From Sphagnum compactum (lineage: Eukaryota; Bryophyta; Sphagnopsida; Sphagnales), in the NCBI GenBank assembly GCA_965153455.1, contig OZ234499.1, forward strand, positions 9,792,271 to 9,856,270: a stretch of 64,000 nucleotides of DNA, in the 5' to 3' direction. This document shows positions 23,811-36,400 of this stretch, one piece after another. The notes beneath the pieces were generated by a model. It had not been told where the DNA came from. It saw only the letters and a list, made by a program, of their open reading frames with translations, and did not search any database. Within the stretch, counting starts at the first letter, position 1. Each line of letters starts with the position of its first letter. The position numbers and the translations under genes were made by a program.

Positions 23811-24772
23811 TCAAATCCTTTCACAAAAGTCCATCTTTAACTCACTTCTCAATTCTTTGGCACATTTCTGCTTTTGGGTGCTTCCAATCTTCATTCTTGT
23901 ATAATCCTTTGACCAAAGAAAGCTCCATTAAATGATGATGATGATGATGATGATCACGACGACGACGATGACGATTCTTGTAGAAAATACAAAATACCCA
24001 TCTCCTGCATTGTCGCCACAGCAAACAATCTAGTTTTGAAATTAGTTCATCCTGCATAAATTGGCTGTGCCCCATCATCTTTCCAGGCTCCTCTAATAGT
24101 GCAGACAGATTTGTTTAGTTTTCTTCAAGTTTTTGTTCTTTACAAAGTTGTAGTCTGAAGAAGATCTAGCTCTTTTGAAATCTCTCTCTCTCTCTCAGAG
24201 ACCAAATGCAAATTTTTAGTTTGCTGCTCTAATTGTTAGAGCAATTCTTTCACCCCGGCACACACAACAACAAAGGTTTTAATTCAAAGAGTTTCACTAC
24301 AACAGATTATGTCTTTTCTGATGGCAATAGTTGAAATAGGGTCCAGAGTGAACCCAATAGGGCTACCAGCACACCTGAGGGGATGGATGGTGGGGATGGA
24401 TGGTGAGTGGACAGAAAACACACTTTTCCATTGGGTTCTAGTTCCTCCCTAGCTAACCATGATAGTGGTTAACTAACCCTAGACCCTAAACCCTAGCTAA
24501 CCATGATAGTGGATAGCTAAGTTGCTGTTTTTACTACCTACCTATTTACTAACCAAAACCTACCAATAGCCACTAGTGTGTACCAATAGCCAGTAGTGTG
24601 CACCATTGAGGGGGAGGGATAGTGGATGGATAGAAAACAAGGCTTTTTGCATTAAGTTCTAAGGTCATGTGACAACAAATTGTATAAAATACATCCATTT
24701 TCTTCTACCCATCATCTAGAATGATATTAAGAAGAAAGTTGAAGAAGAAGTAGCCTAGTTAGTAGTTGGTGT
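23811..24772. other. 3' flank of the LRR-RLK gene
   Basis: A short (ATG/GAT)n run lies at about 23932-23955. A 20-bp phrase, TAGCTAACCATGATAGTGG, occurs twice (about 24451 and 24494) around two telomere-like CCCTAAACCC words. No further gene is seen. Confidence 0.5.
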
Positions 24773-24966
24773 TTCACACAAATGGTCATCTAATTCTTTC
24801 ATGTTTCACATGGGATGAAGTGCTACAACAACTCTTCATAAATCATCAAATACTAAGCCAAGCTTCCATTTCACACAAATGGTCATCTAATTCTTTCATA
24901 TTTCACATGGTATGAAGTGCTACAACTCTTCATAACTCATCAAATACTAAGCCAAAGCTTCCATTT
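24773..24966. repeat. Tandem duplication, 97-bp unit, two copies
   Basis: TTCACACAAATGGTCATCTA begins at about 24773 and again at about 24870. The units stay nearly identical through the TTTCACATGG and TCATCAAATACTAAGCCAA blocks. The high identity suggests a recent event. Confidence 0.85.
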
Positions 24967-25789
24967 GAATATTGAGTTGTGATGATGATGACACACACAC
25001 AAAGTTATGTGTAGCAAGTTACCTATGTAGCAACTAACCTCAAAAAAAACCTGGCCTCAGTTTGGATATATTGTTAGGCATTTGGTAAATTTTGGAGCTC
25101 AAATTAGTTGCTCAAAATTAAAAAAAAGAGGTTGAACCCCACCTAAAAGACACTACTGACAAGCAATTTAACCCAAATCTTTTTATTTGCAAAAAAAAAA
25201 AGAAAAGAAAAAAAAACAGAGAAAGAAATAGGCATAATCAATGCAAGCATATTAATTGAGAGGATTTGAATCAATTATGACATGGTGTTTCATAATTTAA
25301 ATTTCTTTGCAAATTGACAAGCCACCCAAACCAGATGGAGTCTCTGTGTAATCAGAAACTTATATTGTTAAAATCCTTTGAAAATTCACAATCGACTTCG
25401 ACATGTTATATTATAATTAAAAAAAATATTTGTAGATTGACATTTGGTTCAAACCTAAACATAGTCTTTATACAATCACAAAATTTTATCGTTTGAAATT
25501 TTTAATATAATTTCAAAAATTAATTGAAAAAAAAACGATCTACACGTAGTCTTCATGCATGAACTTACAAAAAAATTTACGATTAAAAATTATTTATAAA
25601 TTTAAAATTAATGAAAAATCCCAATAATTATTATTAATAATCTCTCAATTGTTTTGTTTGCAACAGTATTTTTTTATCTCAATGCAAAAAATTTATGAAA
25701 AATTTGATGCAAAAATTTATGAATTTTTTTAATGAAAAATTTTAAAGAAAGAAAAGGGAAAAAACAAAAAAAACACAAAAGTGCTAGAG
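24967..25789. other. AT-rich intergenic DNA
   Basis: Low-complexity A/T-rich DNA with no recognisable gene or repeat family. Confidence 0.5.
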
Positions 25790-26370
25790 TGTGTGTTATC
25801 GAGAGATTCCTTTATCAGAAGATTCCTCCATCGGCAAGTGGAAGATTCTTCCGTTAGCAGCAAGCTGAGATTCCTCGATATCCTGGATCTGCAACTGGAG
25901 ATTCCTGGATGATTCTTCCTTCCTTCCATTAGCAAGCTCAGATTACTCGATGATTCTTTGATCAGCAAGTGGAGATTCCTCGATAAGCAAGAGGAGATTA
26001 TTTGACGATAGAAGCAGAGATTCCTCAATCAGCAAGCTGAGATTCCTGGATGATTCTTTTGATCAGTAAGCTGAGTTTCCTTGCCGATCGCCGAGATTCC
26101 TCGATGATTCTTTGAGCAGCAAGCTGAGATTCCTCGATCAGGAAGAGGAGATTCCTTGACGATAGAAGCAGAGATTCCTCGAGCAGCAAAGCTGAGATTC
26201 TTGGATGATTCTTTGATTAGCAAGCTGAGATTCCTTGACAAGGAAGAGGAGATCCTTTCACGATAGCTGCGATGCTTGAAGATAGCTGATATTCCTGTGG
26301 TGATTCTTTGATCGGCAATAGGCGATTCCTTGACGATTCCTCGATCAAAGAGAGGATGATCGGCTTTGGT
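25790..26370. repeat. Degenerate minisatellite with GATTCCTCGAT / AGCAAGCTGAGA words
   Basis: The words GAGATTCCT, GATGATTCTTTGAT and AGCAAGCTGAGA recur more than a dozen times at irregular spacing, roughly every 30-65 bp. Ser/Leu/Ile-rich minus-strand frames here (for example with NLSLLIKESS) are translations of the repeat, not a gene. It lies within 1.2 kb upstream of the coiled-coil gene start. Confidence 0.8.
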
Positions 26371-26519
26371 TTCTTTCTTTCAGGAAATATATTTGAGAGC
26401 TCCAGACTTCGTCGACAAATCCAAAGAGAGACAAAATCCAAAGCTTGTTTGTCGCATTTTTGTGTTTTTTTTGTTTTGTTTTCCCCCCTGATTGCTGTTA
26501 GTGTTCAGAAAATTTCTGA

Positions 26520-27018
26520 TTGTTTGATGTTTTGCACACAATCAGCTCTCATCATGCATTGTGCAAAAAATTACAAGCACCTGACAAGAAAGCAAGCATG
26601 CGAGGAGCACATCGAGGAGCACATCTGTTTGATGTTTTTGCGCACAATCAGTTCTCGTCGTGCATTGTGCTTTTGGAGTTGCTGCAGGAATAGTTAGAGG
26701 AATTGCGAGTCTCAAGTCTCTCTACTTACTTACCACTTTGTGTGTGGCGTTGTTGTTGTTGTTGTTGTAACCAACTTTGATGCTGTTGTGTTGCGACGTT
26801 GTTGATTCTGTCGCTAACCGTTCCGTTGCTTTGCGAATTTCTGTTTGGTTGTTTGTTGTTGTTGGCCCATTATGGCCAAGGCGGCAGAGGCAAGATAGGG
26901 CGGGCAGCGGCGAGGAAGCAAGAAGAAGAAGAAGAAGAACAACAACAACAACAACAAGACGCTGTCGAGCTTTCCTCGCAATCATCGCACATCCCTCGCA
27001 AGGGTTGACGACGATGTC
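26520..27018 (+). promoter_or_regulatory. Probable 5' region of the coiled-coil gene
   Basis: The phrase CAATCAG(C/T)TCTC(A/G)TC(A/G)TGCA with flanking GCACA/TTGTGC occurs at about 26539-26565 and again at about 26642-26668. A (TTG)n run (about 26750-26767) and an (AAG/AAC)n run (about 26919-26957) follow. The reading frame of the proposed start is closed by a TAG near 26900. Transcription probably starts in this stretch, but no TATA box is clear. Confidence 0.4.
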
Positions 27019-30000
27019 ATGAGGGCTGCCAGGCGGGTAGAGAAGCTGCTACGAGAATTTCAGGTGATCTACACATCTGCATTGCATGTCACCACACAGT
27101 TGTTGCCATTGTCTAGAAGTGCAGAGAGAATGAGGATGGATCTTCATTCCTTTTAGGGGGAAAATTTAGATGGGGATCTTTGCTGGTTGATGGCAGGGAA
27201 TTTCAGGCTCCCCACAGACACCGAGAAGCTTGACACTTTCTTCTCCATCAAAGGATCTTCTTCCACTATCTGGCAACAACAATGAAACAAGTAAGATTCT
27301 CCTCCTTCGACTCCCCCCCTCCCCCACCAAACCCTACGATTCAGCACACTGGCAATTGATTGCCATGTCCAACTGTTGAGAAGCAACAAGACCGACTGAT
27401 ATATGAAGGTGATGATCTCTTTAGGAAAAATTACTCAATTTTCAATACCTGAGAGTCTTCTTGCCATCCTTGCAGTACCAAAAGAAATGGGTACATCTTC
27501 TGCCCCAGTATCTTCATGCCCCGTCTTGGTAAGCAAGCAGCAGCAACCTTGAAAGAGATAAGACAGAACAAGAGATCTTGCTTAGCCACAATCCCTTTGG
27601 CTTTGCTCTGACTTTGCAAGTTCTGCCATTTTGGTTCTGAAGTCTTTTTTACTGTAGAGTTTTTTGGAAGTTTCAAACAGAAGCAAGCAGCACACGACAT
27701 GATCTTTCTGTCTTTCACAGAAAGTACTTTTGTCTGCCCTTGGCATTATTAGGTGCTCTTCGGGATGAAGTGGCAAGGTTATCACAACTACTGGCAGAGG
27801 AACGGAGGCTGGTGGCATCACTGGAAGCAGAAATTGTGGAATTGGTACATGGGAGAAAACTGCAGGGAAAGCCATACAGCACTTATGTCCACAAGTAAGT
27901 ACACATCCGATTCCAAATTCTCCTCTTCTCTGCAAACAGCAACCTCCTAACTTTGTCACAGAATTTTATGTATACATCCTGAAGCCTTAGTACCATTCTT
28001 TAGCCACTCCGTATCATGGGAATCAGTGCTTCTGGTTTGATGTGTTTGTTTGGTATCTCCAAGTGAAATGTGGCCTCTGATGCAGATTGGAAGTTGAGAT
28101 AGCACAGTGGAAGCAGCAGGCGGTGAAGAATGAGGTTATTGAGCTTCCCTGTATATATATATATCTTGTATTCATTTGTTTGAGAGAAGATTTTTCTTCT
28201 GCCTATTCCATTGCTGTTTGCTGATTCTGGTTTTTCAGTGATAACAGGGAGGGATTTGCAACTTTTGCAGCTAGACTACTTGCAGCAACTAAACTTCACT
28301 TTGCTTGTGTGAGATTGATGGCTTCACATGATAGTTCTCCAGTTGATTCCAGAATTGTTTGCAGTGTGAAGATTGTGATATTGAGTGATGACACCAAAAT
28401 GTGCACCATTGATTGCTTCAGGTAGAGGCTGAAGATGCTGTCTGGAAGGACCTTCATAGGTCAACACAAGCACTTTTCTCACAAGATAGTACATCTGCTC
28501 AATCATTGTAAGCATTGACAAAGCTGCTTCAGTGCTCCCACAAAGAAACTATTAATGCAACCTTCCTTATCTCAACTCTAATAATTTCCATGACATGAGT
28601 AGGCAAATCATATTCTGCATTGTCATCGCTAAATAGAGAATGTAGTGCTGGGCTTCATTACATGCACAACAACATGCTTGGTGTAAGGTATGATGAGCTT
28701 CAGGCTGTACCTGAGAACCAAAGGAGGGCAAGGGACCAGATCTTGGTGCTCATTCATGAAAAAGTGCAGAAGTACCACAAGGAGATTGAGACATTCACTA
28801 AAGAACAAGATGGTTTCAGGTTGGTGGTAGGAAAAAAAAACCCCTGATGCATAGAGTGTTTTCCAGTGAAGAGAAAAAAGGAAATGGAATTGGTTGTTGA
28901 TCATTGTTGTGATTACATAAGGCACCAGCGATTGGGGTGCCCGTGCCACTGGACCACATGAAAGCATCTGATGATCATCACAAGTAGTGCTCAAGTCTGC
29001 AGATGTTTTCATCAGGTCCAATGGAGGGCTCCATAACCTGGCAAGTTAGAGAACTCTTCAGACGTCTAGGGATGGTGTGCTTCACAGGCTGTGCAGGGCA
29101 GCCCTCACACAAGCAAATGAGGAAGTGCATAGACTCACAACTGAGCTGAAACAATTGCCGTTAGAGTTTGCTTCATTGAAGCAAGAACTGGTTGAGGAGA
29201 TCCAAGAACTCAGTAATGAGTTGCAAGAACTGTCTTCAGATAGAAAGGGTCTGATTGGGGAGGTGGAGGGACTCACTGATGAACTGAGAAGAGTCAAAGA
29301 AACAGCAGCCATGGAAAAGCAGGAACTAAGAAAAGAGGTTCTCAGACTTTCAAACCAACTTTCAGCAGTAGAAGAAGAGTCTGAGAAGAAGCTGGCATTG
29401 ACACAAAGAAATCAGAGTTGTGCTACAGCAAGAGCTGCTGAGAGGCAGACATTGGAAGAAGAGGTGACGAGACTCAACTCTGAAAAGCAAACATTGACAG
29501 AAGAAATGCAGCGCCGAACAAATGAGTTGAGACAGTTATCTGCAGCTTATACTGCAGACCACCAAGATTCTCGAGAACAAATGTATAGACTCAACTATGA
29601 GTTGCAACAAATATCTGCAGCAGCAGCTTCAGAAAAGCATGCACTGTTTGAAGAAGTGCAAAAACTCAGCAATGACTTCCAACAGTTATCAGCAGCTGCA
29701 GCTTCTGATAAGCAAGAGAAGGACCAAGAAATTCAAAGGCTCACCTATGAGTTGCAGCAGTTGAGCAAATCAGCAGTGCATGAGAAGCAAGAGTTGCAAA
29801 ACCAATTGCAAAATCTCACAAATGAGTTTCGTTTAGTGGTGACTACGTTGGAAGCAGAGAAACAGGAAATGAATATCAAGTTGCAGCAACTGACACAAGT
29901 CTCTACGGCAGCAGCTCTTGAGAAGTATGAAATGAGGGAACAAGTGGAAAGACTCATCAGCAACAGACTTTCAGAAAGAGCTGCCACATTTGACAAACGA

Positions 30001-31813
30001 GACCTGATTCAAACAGTTCAGCAACTCATCTCTGAACTGCAACATGTAACCACAATTTCAGCTGCAGCAGGAGGAGTGCCTGCCAATGAGTTCAAGCAAG
30101 TCCCAGCTACTGAAGCTTCTGAAAAACAGGATGCGCACTGGAAAATTGGAGATCCTGCTCAAGATGCCATAATCCAATTGAGTATCCTTACGAAGCAAAG
30201 CGGCCTGTATGAGGAGGTATGGTAGGAGAGTTGTTGCTCTATTGTTGTGCCTCATCTCTCTCAACTGTTGCCCAATTTCCCAAATCCTGGAAACCTTAAA
30301 GACTTTTACTCTCAAGCTAGACAGTTGATCACTGAGATTCACCAAGTAGTAGTATAACTGTTCACCAAGTAGTAGTACAACCACAATCAATTGTCCAGAG
30401 CCCATTAACCAGTTGCTGCGGACATTGGATAACAATTAAGCCATGCTTACATGTTAAATAAAACCCAACCCGATTTGCTTAAACCTAGAAAGGGTTAACC
30501 TCTTGTTGTGTTGGTCTGTGTGAAGTTGAAGGCAAGATTAGACAGATTGGAACAGACTGCTGCTGATGTTGACAGCGAGAAGGAGTCCATGGCTGCAACA
30601 ATGCTGGAACTCATTGATGAGAAGCAGCGATTATTGGAAGTGATTAGTCAAAGGGACCACTCCTTAGAGCTTCTCAGCAAGGTTTGATACTGAGCAATGA
30701 ATGTTCTGGATGGCCCATATGTGAAATTGGCTCCATCAAAGTGGGAACACTGATGTGCTGGATCCTGCAATGCAAAGTAGTCTGACTTTTGATTCCAATA
30801 TAGTGTTCCATGGCAAAGAAACATATTTGTTGAAGGGAGGAGGTCTGTAAAGTGTTATTAAGTTATAGTTTCATCCTGCTTGACTACAAGCCTATTTTGA
30901 CAATTGATACCAGGTGCAAAAACTGGAGATGAATCAACAGCAGCTGCAGCAGCAGGAGACAGGACGAGAGCTGTGCTGGACCCGTGAAGAGCTTTATCCC
31001 CAGATATTCACTGCTGCACAAGATTCTCAAACATCCAGTCGTGCACAATGCCTTCAGGTGGGGTCGGTCATGTGCTCAACTTTTTACTACTTGCCTGTTG
31101 AGAGTGGGAGCAAGGAAAGGCATAGGAATAGTGTGAGAAAGAACCTCCATAATATATATTTATCTCTTCAGGGAAGATGAACCTTTGGTCAAGATGTAAA
31201 CATCATAAGAAATTGTAGTGAGAATATCAACAGGTATCACCTTTAGACTGTATCAAGTAGCTAAGCTCTCTGCACATTACTTCTCTCGCACATAACACCT
31301 GGCAGTAGAACTGAATGGCTGTTGGAATGTGAATGCCAAGATATAGTTTGAAATCTTACGCCTCAATTCACGGACAAAGCAAGAGATAGAGTATATCAAA
31401 CGGGAGGCCACTGAAGCAGCAAATGAAGAAAGGTATGGTCTTTCCCCCCCACCTTTGCCTTACATCCTTACATGCTTTTTTTGAGTTGTGCCTATTCTGG
31501 GCTAATGAGTGTCGTGAACATTAAGATCAGAATCAATTGCTCTTGCTGCTTTAGTTTCTGCCACCACTGTAGATGAATTCTCTTATGAGAACACATCTGT
31601 GTATACGTCTTTCAGAGTTCTACCCACCAACAAACAAAATCAAATTCACACAGTGGCCTCTGAAAAGGCTCTGGGTCTCTCTCATGTGCTTCATGGCTGC
31701 TGCAACTTGAAGTTGCAAACAAACCTGACTGCAATGAAATAGTTGTGTTGGGTTGCTTGCTATGCAGAACTTTGGAAGAACTCCGGCAGCCATCACTCAT
31801 CCATCTGACATGA
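27019..31813 (+). CDS. Long coiled-coil protein, family not recognised
   Basis: Eleven exons fit together with exact phase: 27019-27063, 27197-27290, 27753-27894, 28086-28134, 28422-28507, 28688-28819, 29097-30216, 30526-30681, 30914-31057, 31347-31432 and 31768-31813, giving 699 residues. After a short Ser/Pro-rich N-terminal part almost the whole protein is predicted helix rich in Glu, Gln, Leu and Lys, with no Pro from about 183 to 500. The big exon 7 encodes residues 183-556 and contains five consecutive 25-residue repeats (about 318-442) of the form E-x-x-Q-x-L-(S/T)-x-E-L-Q-Q-L-S-A-A-A. No membrane segment, zinc finger or enzyme domain is visible. General resemblance to plant FLX-like or golgin-like proteins comes only from coiled-coil composition, so I assign no function. 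The first ATG is the least certain part; a 5' exon could be missed. Confidence 0.75.
29500..29874 (+). repeat. 75-bp coding repeat, five copies, within exon 7 of the coiled-coil gene
   Basis: Five in-frame units of exactly 75 bp encode 25 residues each. Units begin EEMQRR, EQMYRL, EEVQKL, QEIQRL and NQLQNL. The middle units share LQQLSAAAASEK-like text. A degenerate 21-codon unit follows. DNA-level divergence shows the array is old rather than a recent slippage product. Confidence 0.85.
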
Positions 31814-33459
31814 AAAAAGAAAAAAAAACTGCTGTCATTTTGTTGTAAAAAGCTATCAAGTAAAGCCTTCTTTCCAACAGGGTAGTTTGAAATTGGCAGA
31901 CTCTAATGCCTGCATTCTTAAGACTACTGAGCAGCATATGGTTGATCCATTTTGTATCCTATATAATGAGGAGGCAGATTCCGAACTTGTATAGTAATCC
32001 GATCCTGAAACTAAATTAGATTATTTCCAAGGAGTGCATTATGTGCAACCCATCACACAGCTATGACTAGGAAATAAATTTGAAGGAATGCCAAGTGACG
32101 TTCTACACTAGCAAATGCTCCTCCTCCTATGTGAAGTTTCAAGTATGTAAGAACAAACTTCTTGAACAATCAGTCATGTTTCAGTTTCTGATCTTGAATT
32201 GCGTGTGTATGCAGGCCTCTACCCAGAAGTTGGAGCATCTTTGTGCCTCTGAGCTGATTTATTGCAGCACAGAGACATGTGGTAGAGGAGAGTCAAGGCC
32301 ACTGCAGGTGCATGTGTTTGATAATAGCCCATGACACCACACCGCTGCCACCATCAATGATACTCAGTGCACAGAATTCAGGGTCAGCACTCTACGCTCC
32401 TCACCAGTCAGCAAGCTCCTGCAGTGTTGGCAACTTGGAGCCATTGATTATAAACCGGGGTGGTAGCAGGGGTACAAAAGTCTGCCACAGTTTTAGGTGC
32501 TTCAAATTAGGAGATGGGCAGTACCTTTTCTCTGCATCCAGCTCAGGTCAAGTTTCTCTGTAACATAGCTCTTGTTTGTTGATGTTCTCATTGCAAATGC
32601 AAAGTACTTGTAATCGGAGATGGCACAATAGCAAACTCTAGCTCCAAGCTTTTTTTCCAGCTCCAAATTCCAGATCTTTGCACTTTATTAGAGATCCTGC
32701 CTTGATCTCCAAGAGTATTGAGGCACTTGCTCTACAGTACTGAAGTCATATAGTATGTTTAGCATGTTGTGAGCATTACTGTAGGCATACACAGCACATT
32801 CTGTTCATAATTTTTTACACATTCCTTGCTGTTTTTCTGGTTATCATTTGTCCACCCTGTTCTTCCCATCAAATTAGCTGTCACCATTGCATAAACTCCA
32901 ATTTTGGGACATGTTTTTTCTCTGTTTTCGGATTTCTGCACTGGATGGTTGATGCCTGAAGATGTTTTCAGTTCTGACCAATCTCTTAAATGGATTCTTT
33001 TCTCTATAGAAGCATAAGAGAGTTGAGGATGGTAATGTGCTCTTGGATCTTGTAGGCATTGGCATTTGTTGTGCATTGGAGAAATCATTTAAGCAAAGGC
33101 AGGTGATTATTTTCTGGGTTTCTGGGTTCTTATGGAGACTCTCAACTTGTCAGAAGCAATCTCAGGTTAAATTTACTATGTTTCTGCAGCAAGTGACATC
33201 TCTATCAGTTCGGTTTTCTTTATTTTGATACCAAAAATCATGATGGACCACACAAATCACACTCTGGGAACAATGCAACATTCCTGTTCCCAAGTTCTCC
33301 AAGAGTCAAACCTGTGGGCTAACTTATCTACAGCTCTCACCACAACGTTTTCCTCCCTCCAAATGTGGGTGTTGGCTTTTGCAGGTTGGGTGGAGAACAG
33401 AACTGGGAAACAAAAAACAGAGAAACCTATTCCATTTTTCGACTCATTCTTGATTTTCA
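31814..33459. other. Region between coiled-coil gene and photolyase 3' end
   Basis: This probably includes the 3' UTR of the coiled-coil gene. An exon-like open stretch at about 32214-32304, between an AG and a GT, encodes KLEHLCASEL and similar text. Its phase does not match the preceding exon, so I left it out of the model; it could be an alternative exon. No separate gene is supported. Confidence 0.45.
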
Positions 33460-36400
33460 TCACTTGTAATCAGTGAGCTTCCGCTGCCTCTTACTGCTTG
33501 GGGTATCCTTCCCTTTAGTTGTGACAACGGTCTTCCTCATTGTTGTCTTGGGTACCTTCTTTGTGGTCTCATTGGTAGCGATATGGTTGTTGAGGGTCTC
33601 ATCCAGACGCCGATGTAAAGCATCAACCTGCTCTTGCTGAGGCAGTCCACCCACTTCTTTGTGGAGAGCATAGGCTGCTCCCATTCGCTCTCGGCACTCC
33701 TTGTTTGCAACAGTATGGTCAACCACTGCACTCCCAACACCTGACTTTTTCAATATCTCTCCTATGCGTCAGCACTTAGCAAAAGTGCTGAATGAGGAAT
33801 GATATTGAAGAATAGAGAGAACATTCGAGAATCTGGAGTTAAGCATGAGATGTGAGAAGAGAAACTGACAAGGTCGTGGATAGTCAACTCCAATTATGCA
33901 TTTTGCTTTCTTTTGCACTTCAATCGGTGCACTCCAAGGTTCATATATGTACTGCTTTGGCATATCTGTATCCCACAGTGTGCACCATTCTTCTTTGTTC
34001 AGGGAAAAAAGGCACAGAAAGGAGAGCACTGTTCAAGAAGCTGCTGCTCATGAACCAACAAGAAGAAGGCTCAACCCACTCTTCACAGGTTTGGAAACCC
34101 TCCCCCCCCCCCCCCCCTTTCTCTCATCTGCCAGTGGAGAAAGTTAAGAGATGAAAACTTCACCTTTTAAGACAGGAAGAAAATGACGAACATAGTGACC
34201 CTCTGGATCGTACTTCTTCCCAAATGTGGTTGGGGAGTAAATTCTATGGTACTGCAAAAGACATCCACAAAGTCCTACATGTCTCAGAAGCACAAAAACA
34301 GAAATCCTTGGGTTTCTACATTCATGAAGAAATTGGAGCTAACATCAGAAGACCCTTATATCAGAGCCTTGGGTTAACCCAAAATCCTTGGGTTACTACA
34401 TTCATGAAGAAATCAGAGGTAACATCAGAAGAGACTTACATCAGAGATTGCTCTAAAAAATCACTGGAAGGCAAATGCATCAAAGTGCAAGTAGGTAGTT
34501 ACAAGGGTTCATGTTGCCTGTCAGTCACCTGTGAGAAAAATGCGGATGCTGAGAGCCATAACCAATTTCCATTGTTGATTGCCCAGTCAGAATCAATGAG
34601 CAATCTATCAAAAACATCACGACCTTTTTCCCAATACACAAACTGTTGGATTGCAACAACAAAGAAACATCATCAAATCTTTGGTTCACCTCCACAATAT
34701 CACTCTTTTTGCTTCAACTGAAATTGACCAAATTTTTGCAGTCTTGATTAGAGCTTGACCGGAGCTTTGGGTGTCAGGAAAAAAGCTTCATGAGTCCAAA
34801 TAGATGCATAGTTTACTGTCTCCATGTCAACTTACCAAATCCCCCCGAGTAAGATAGCATGCAACAGCATGCCGTGCAAGATGATGCATCCATCCCCACT
34901 TTCTTAGCTGCAAGAAAAAAAACATAACAAAACCATCTCAGAATGCAGGGTTTAGGGTTTAAGGTTGTAGTGCTAACCAACAGCAAGATAAAAACAGTTG
35001 AAACAACCATGTCCAAAAGCAAGCTTCCATGATACAAATACTCCATGCTCTTCCTGTGTCTTTGCACTTCCTTTCACTTCACTTTGAGTTATTTCAATGG
35101 CATGTAAACACACAGGGGACCCCGCAAGTTTGATTGATGAATTTGCACCTGAACCATGGCAGCGTCAATCCATGGGTGGCCTGTACGAGCATCTCTCCAT
35201 GCTGATAGGAGCTTGTCATCATCCTTCCAGGGGATCTGTCAAGTATTTAAGTCACACCAACTTCATCAATCTCCATGGGGCAGGATCTGTCAAGTATTAA
35301 GTCATACCAATTTTATCATGCAAAGATGTCAACAAGACGAATTTTCACATCCTGGTGAATAAAAAAAGATTTAAATAAGAATATTCTGTCACAAATTCCC
35401 CATTCTTTTAGAAAGAATTTGCCCAACTTCTTCGGTAAATTTTTTTTCTGGGAAATTTTTTTGGGCTGAGTTTTTAGTTTGAGGGGCAGTTTTTCACCAG
35501 TTTTCTAGAAACCTGTCATTGCCAGTTAATGCTAAATCTTCTTGAGACGCTTGCTAATGATGCTACATCAGAAAATTGCAAAAAAGAAAAACACTTGTCA
35601 GGATTCCCAACCATGCAATCAAAATTTGGTCTTCTGAAGCTGTGTGCTTCATACCTGTTTGCAGATGGGATTCCCAACCATACGATCAAAATTTGGTGTT
35701 CCATAGCCAGCTGTGTAAAAGAACTCCCGCCATAGCAGCTGGTAGCAAAGAAAACACACACCCACACATACAATTTTGTCTAATTAACAAAACACAAGCA
35801 GGGTCCTTGGTGAGATTGGCCTCAGAAACGCTGTCAATGAAAAATTACTACTGGTAGGTACAAGAGATCAACTCCTGCAATGCCTCACAATTTTTTTCCA
35901 CCAAATCCATTCAGATCTCCACGCTCTGTTCATGTCCCAGACCTGATGGCACCTCCTTGAACAAGAAGAATATTGAAATTCCCAACACTCACAATTTACA
36001 ATGTCAAAACTAGAGATCAAAAGCACAATTTACGGACTGCAATGAACTATATAGCAATTGTGAGTCTTCAAAGAAAATTTATTGTACAATCTGTCTGAAG
36101 CTAGTGAGCAACAAGAGGTTTTGTGGGAAAGTGTCAGTCACCTGGCCTTCCAAGGAAACAGGAGGTTTTGAATACTTTTTTCCTTTTGCATATACATCTT
36201 GCACCCGTGCATAGAAGAGTCGGGATGATAGACAACCAAACTGCACTCCCAAAACTCAAGTTTAGCATGAAGTAACCATTGTTAGCATGCTTCCCAAGCA
36301 AGATGGATAATGTCCCTTGACAGCAACCAAAAAAGATTGTGTGCTGCTAATGTTCTTTTTGTTTATTAGAAAAATTACCTTCAAATATGGCGACAAGACA

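Noticed and set aside
25729-26441. Leu/Ser-rich minus-strand frames that look like a repeat protein
   Set aside because: They follow the minisatellite word pattern and break wherever the pattern slips. There is no plausible start or family.
32214-32304. Exon-like stretch with KLEHLCASELIYC as continuation of the coiled-coil gene
   Set aside because: The phase is incompatible with the preceding exon (31347-31432), whereas 31768-31813 fits exactly and ends in a stop.
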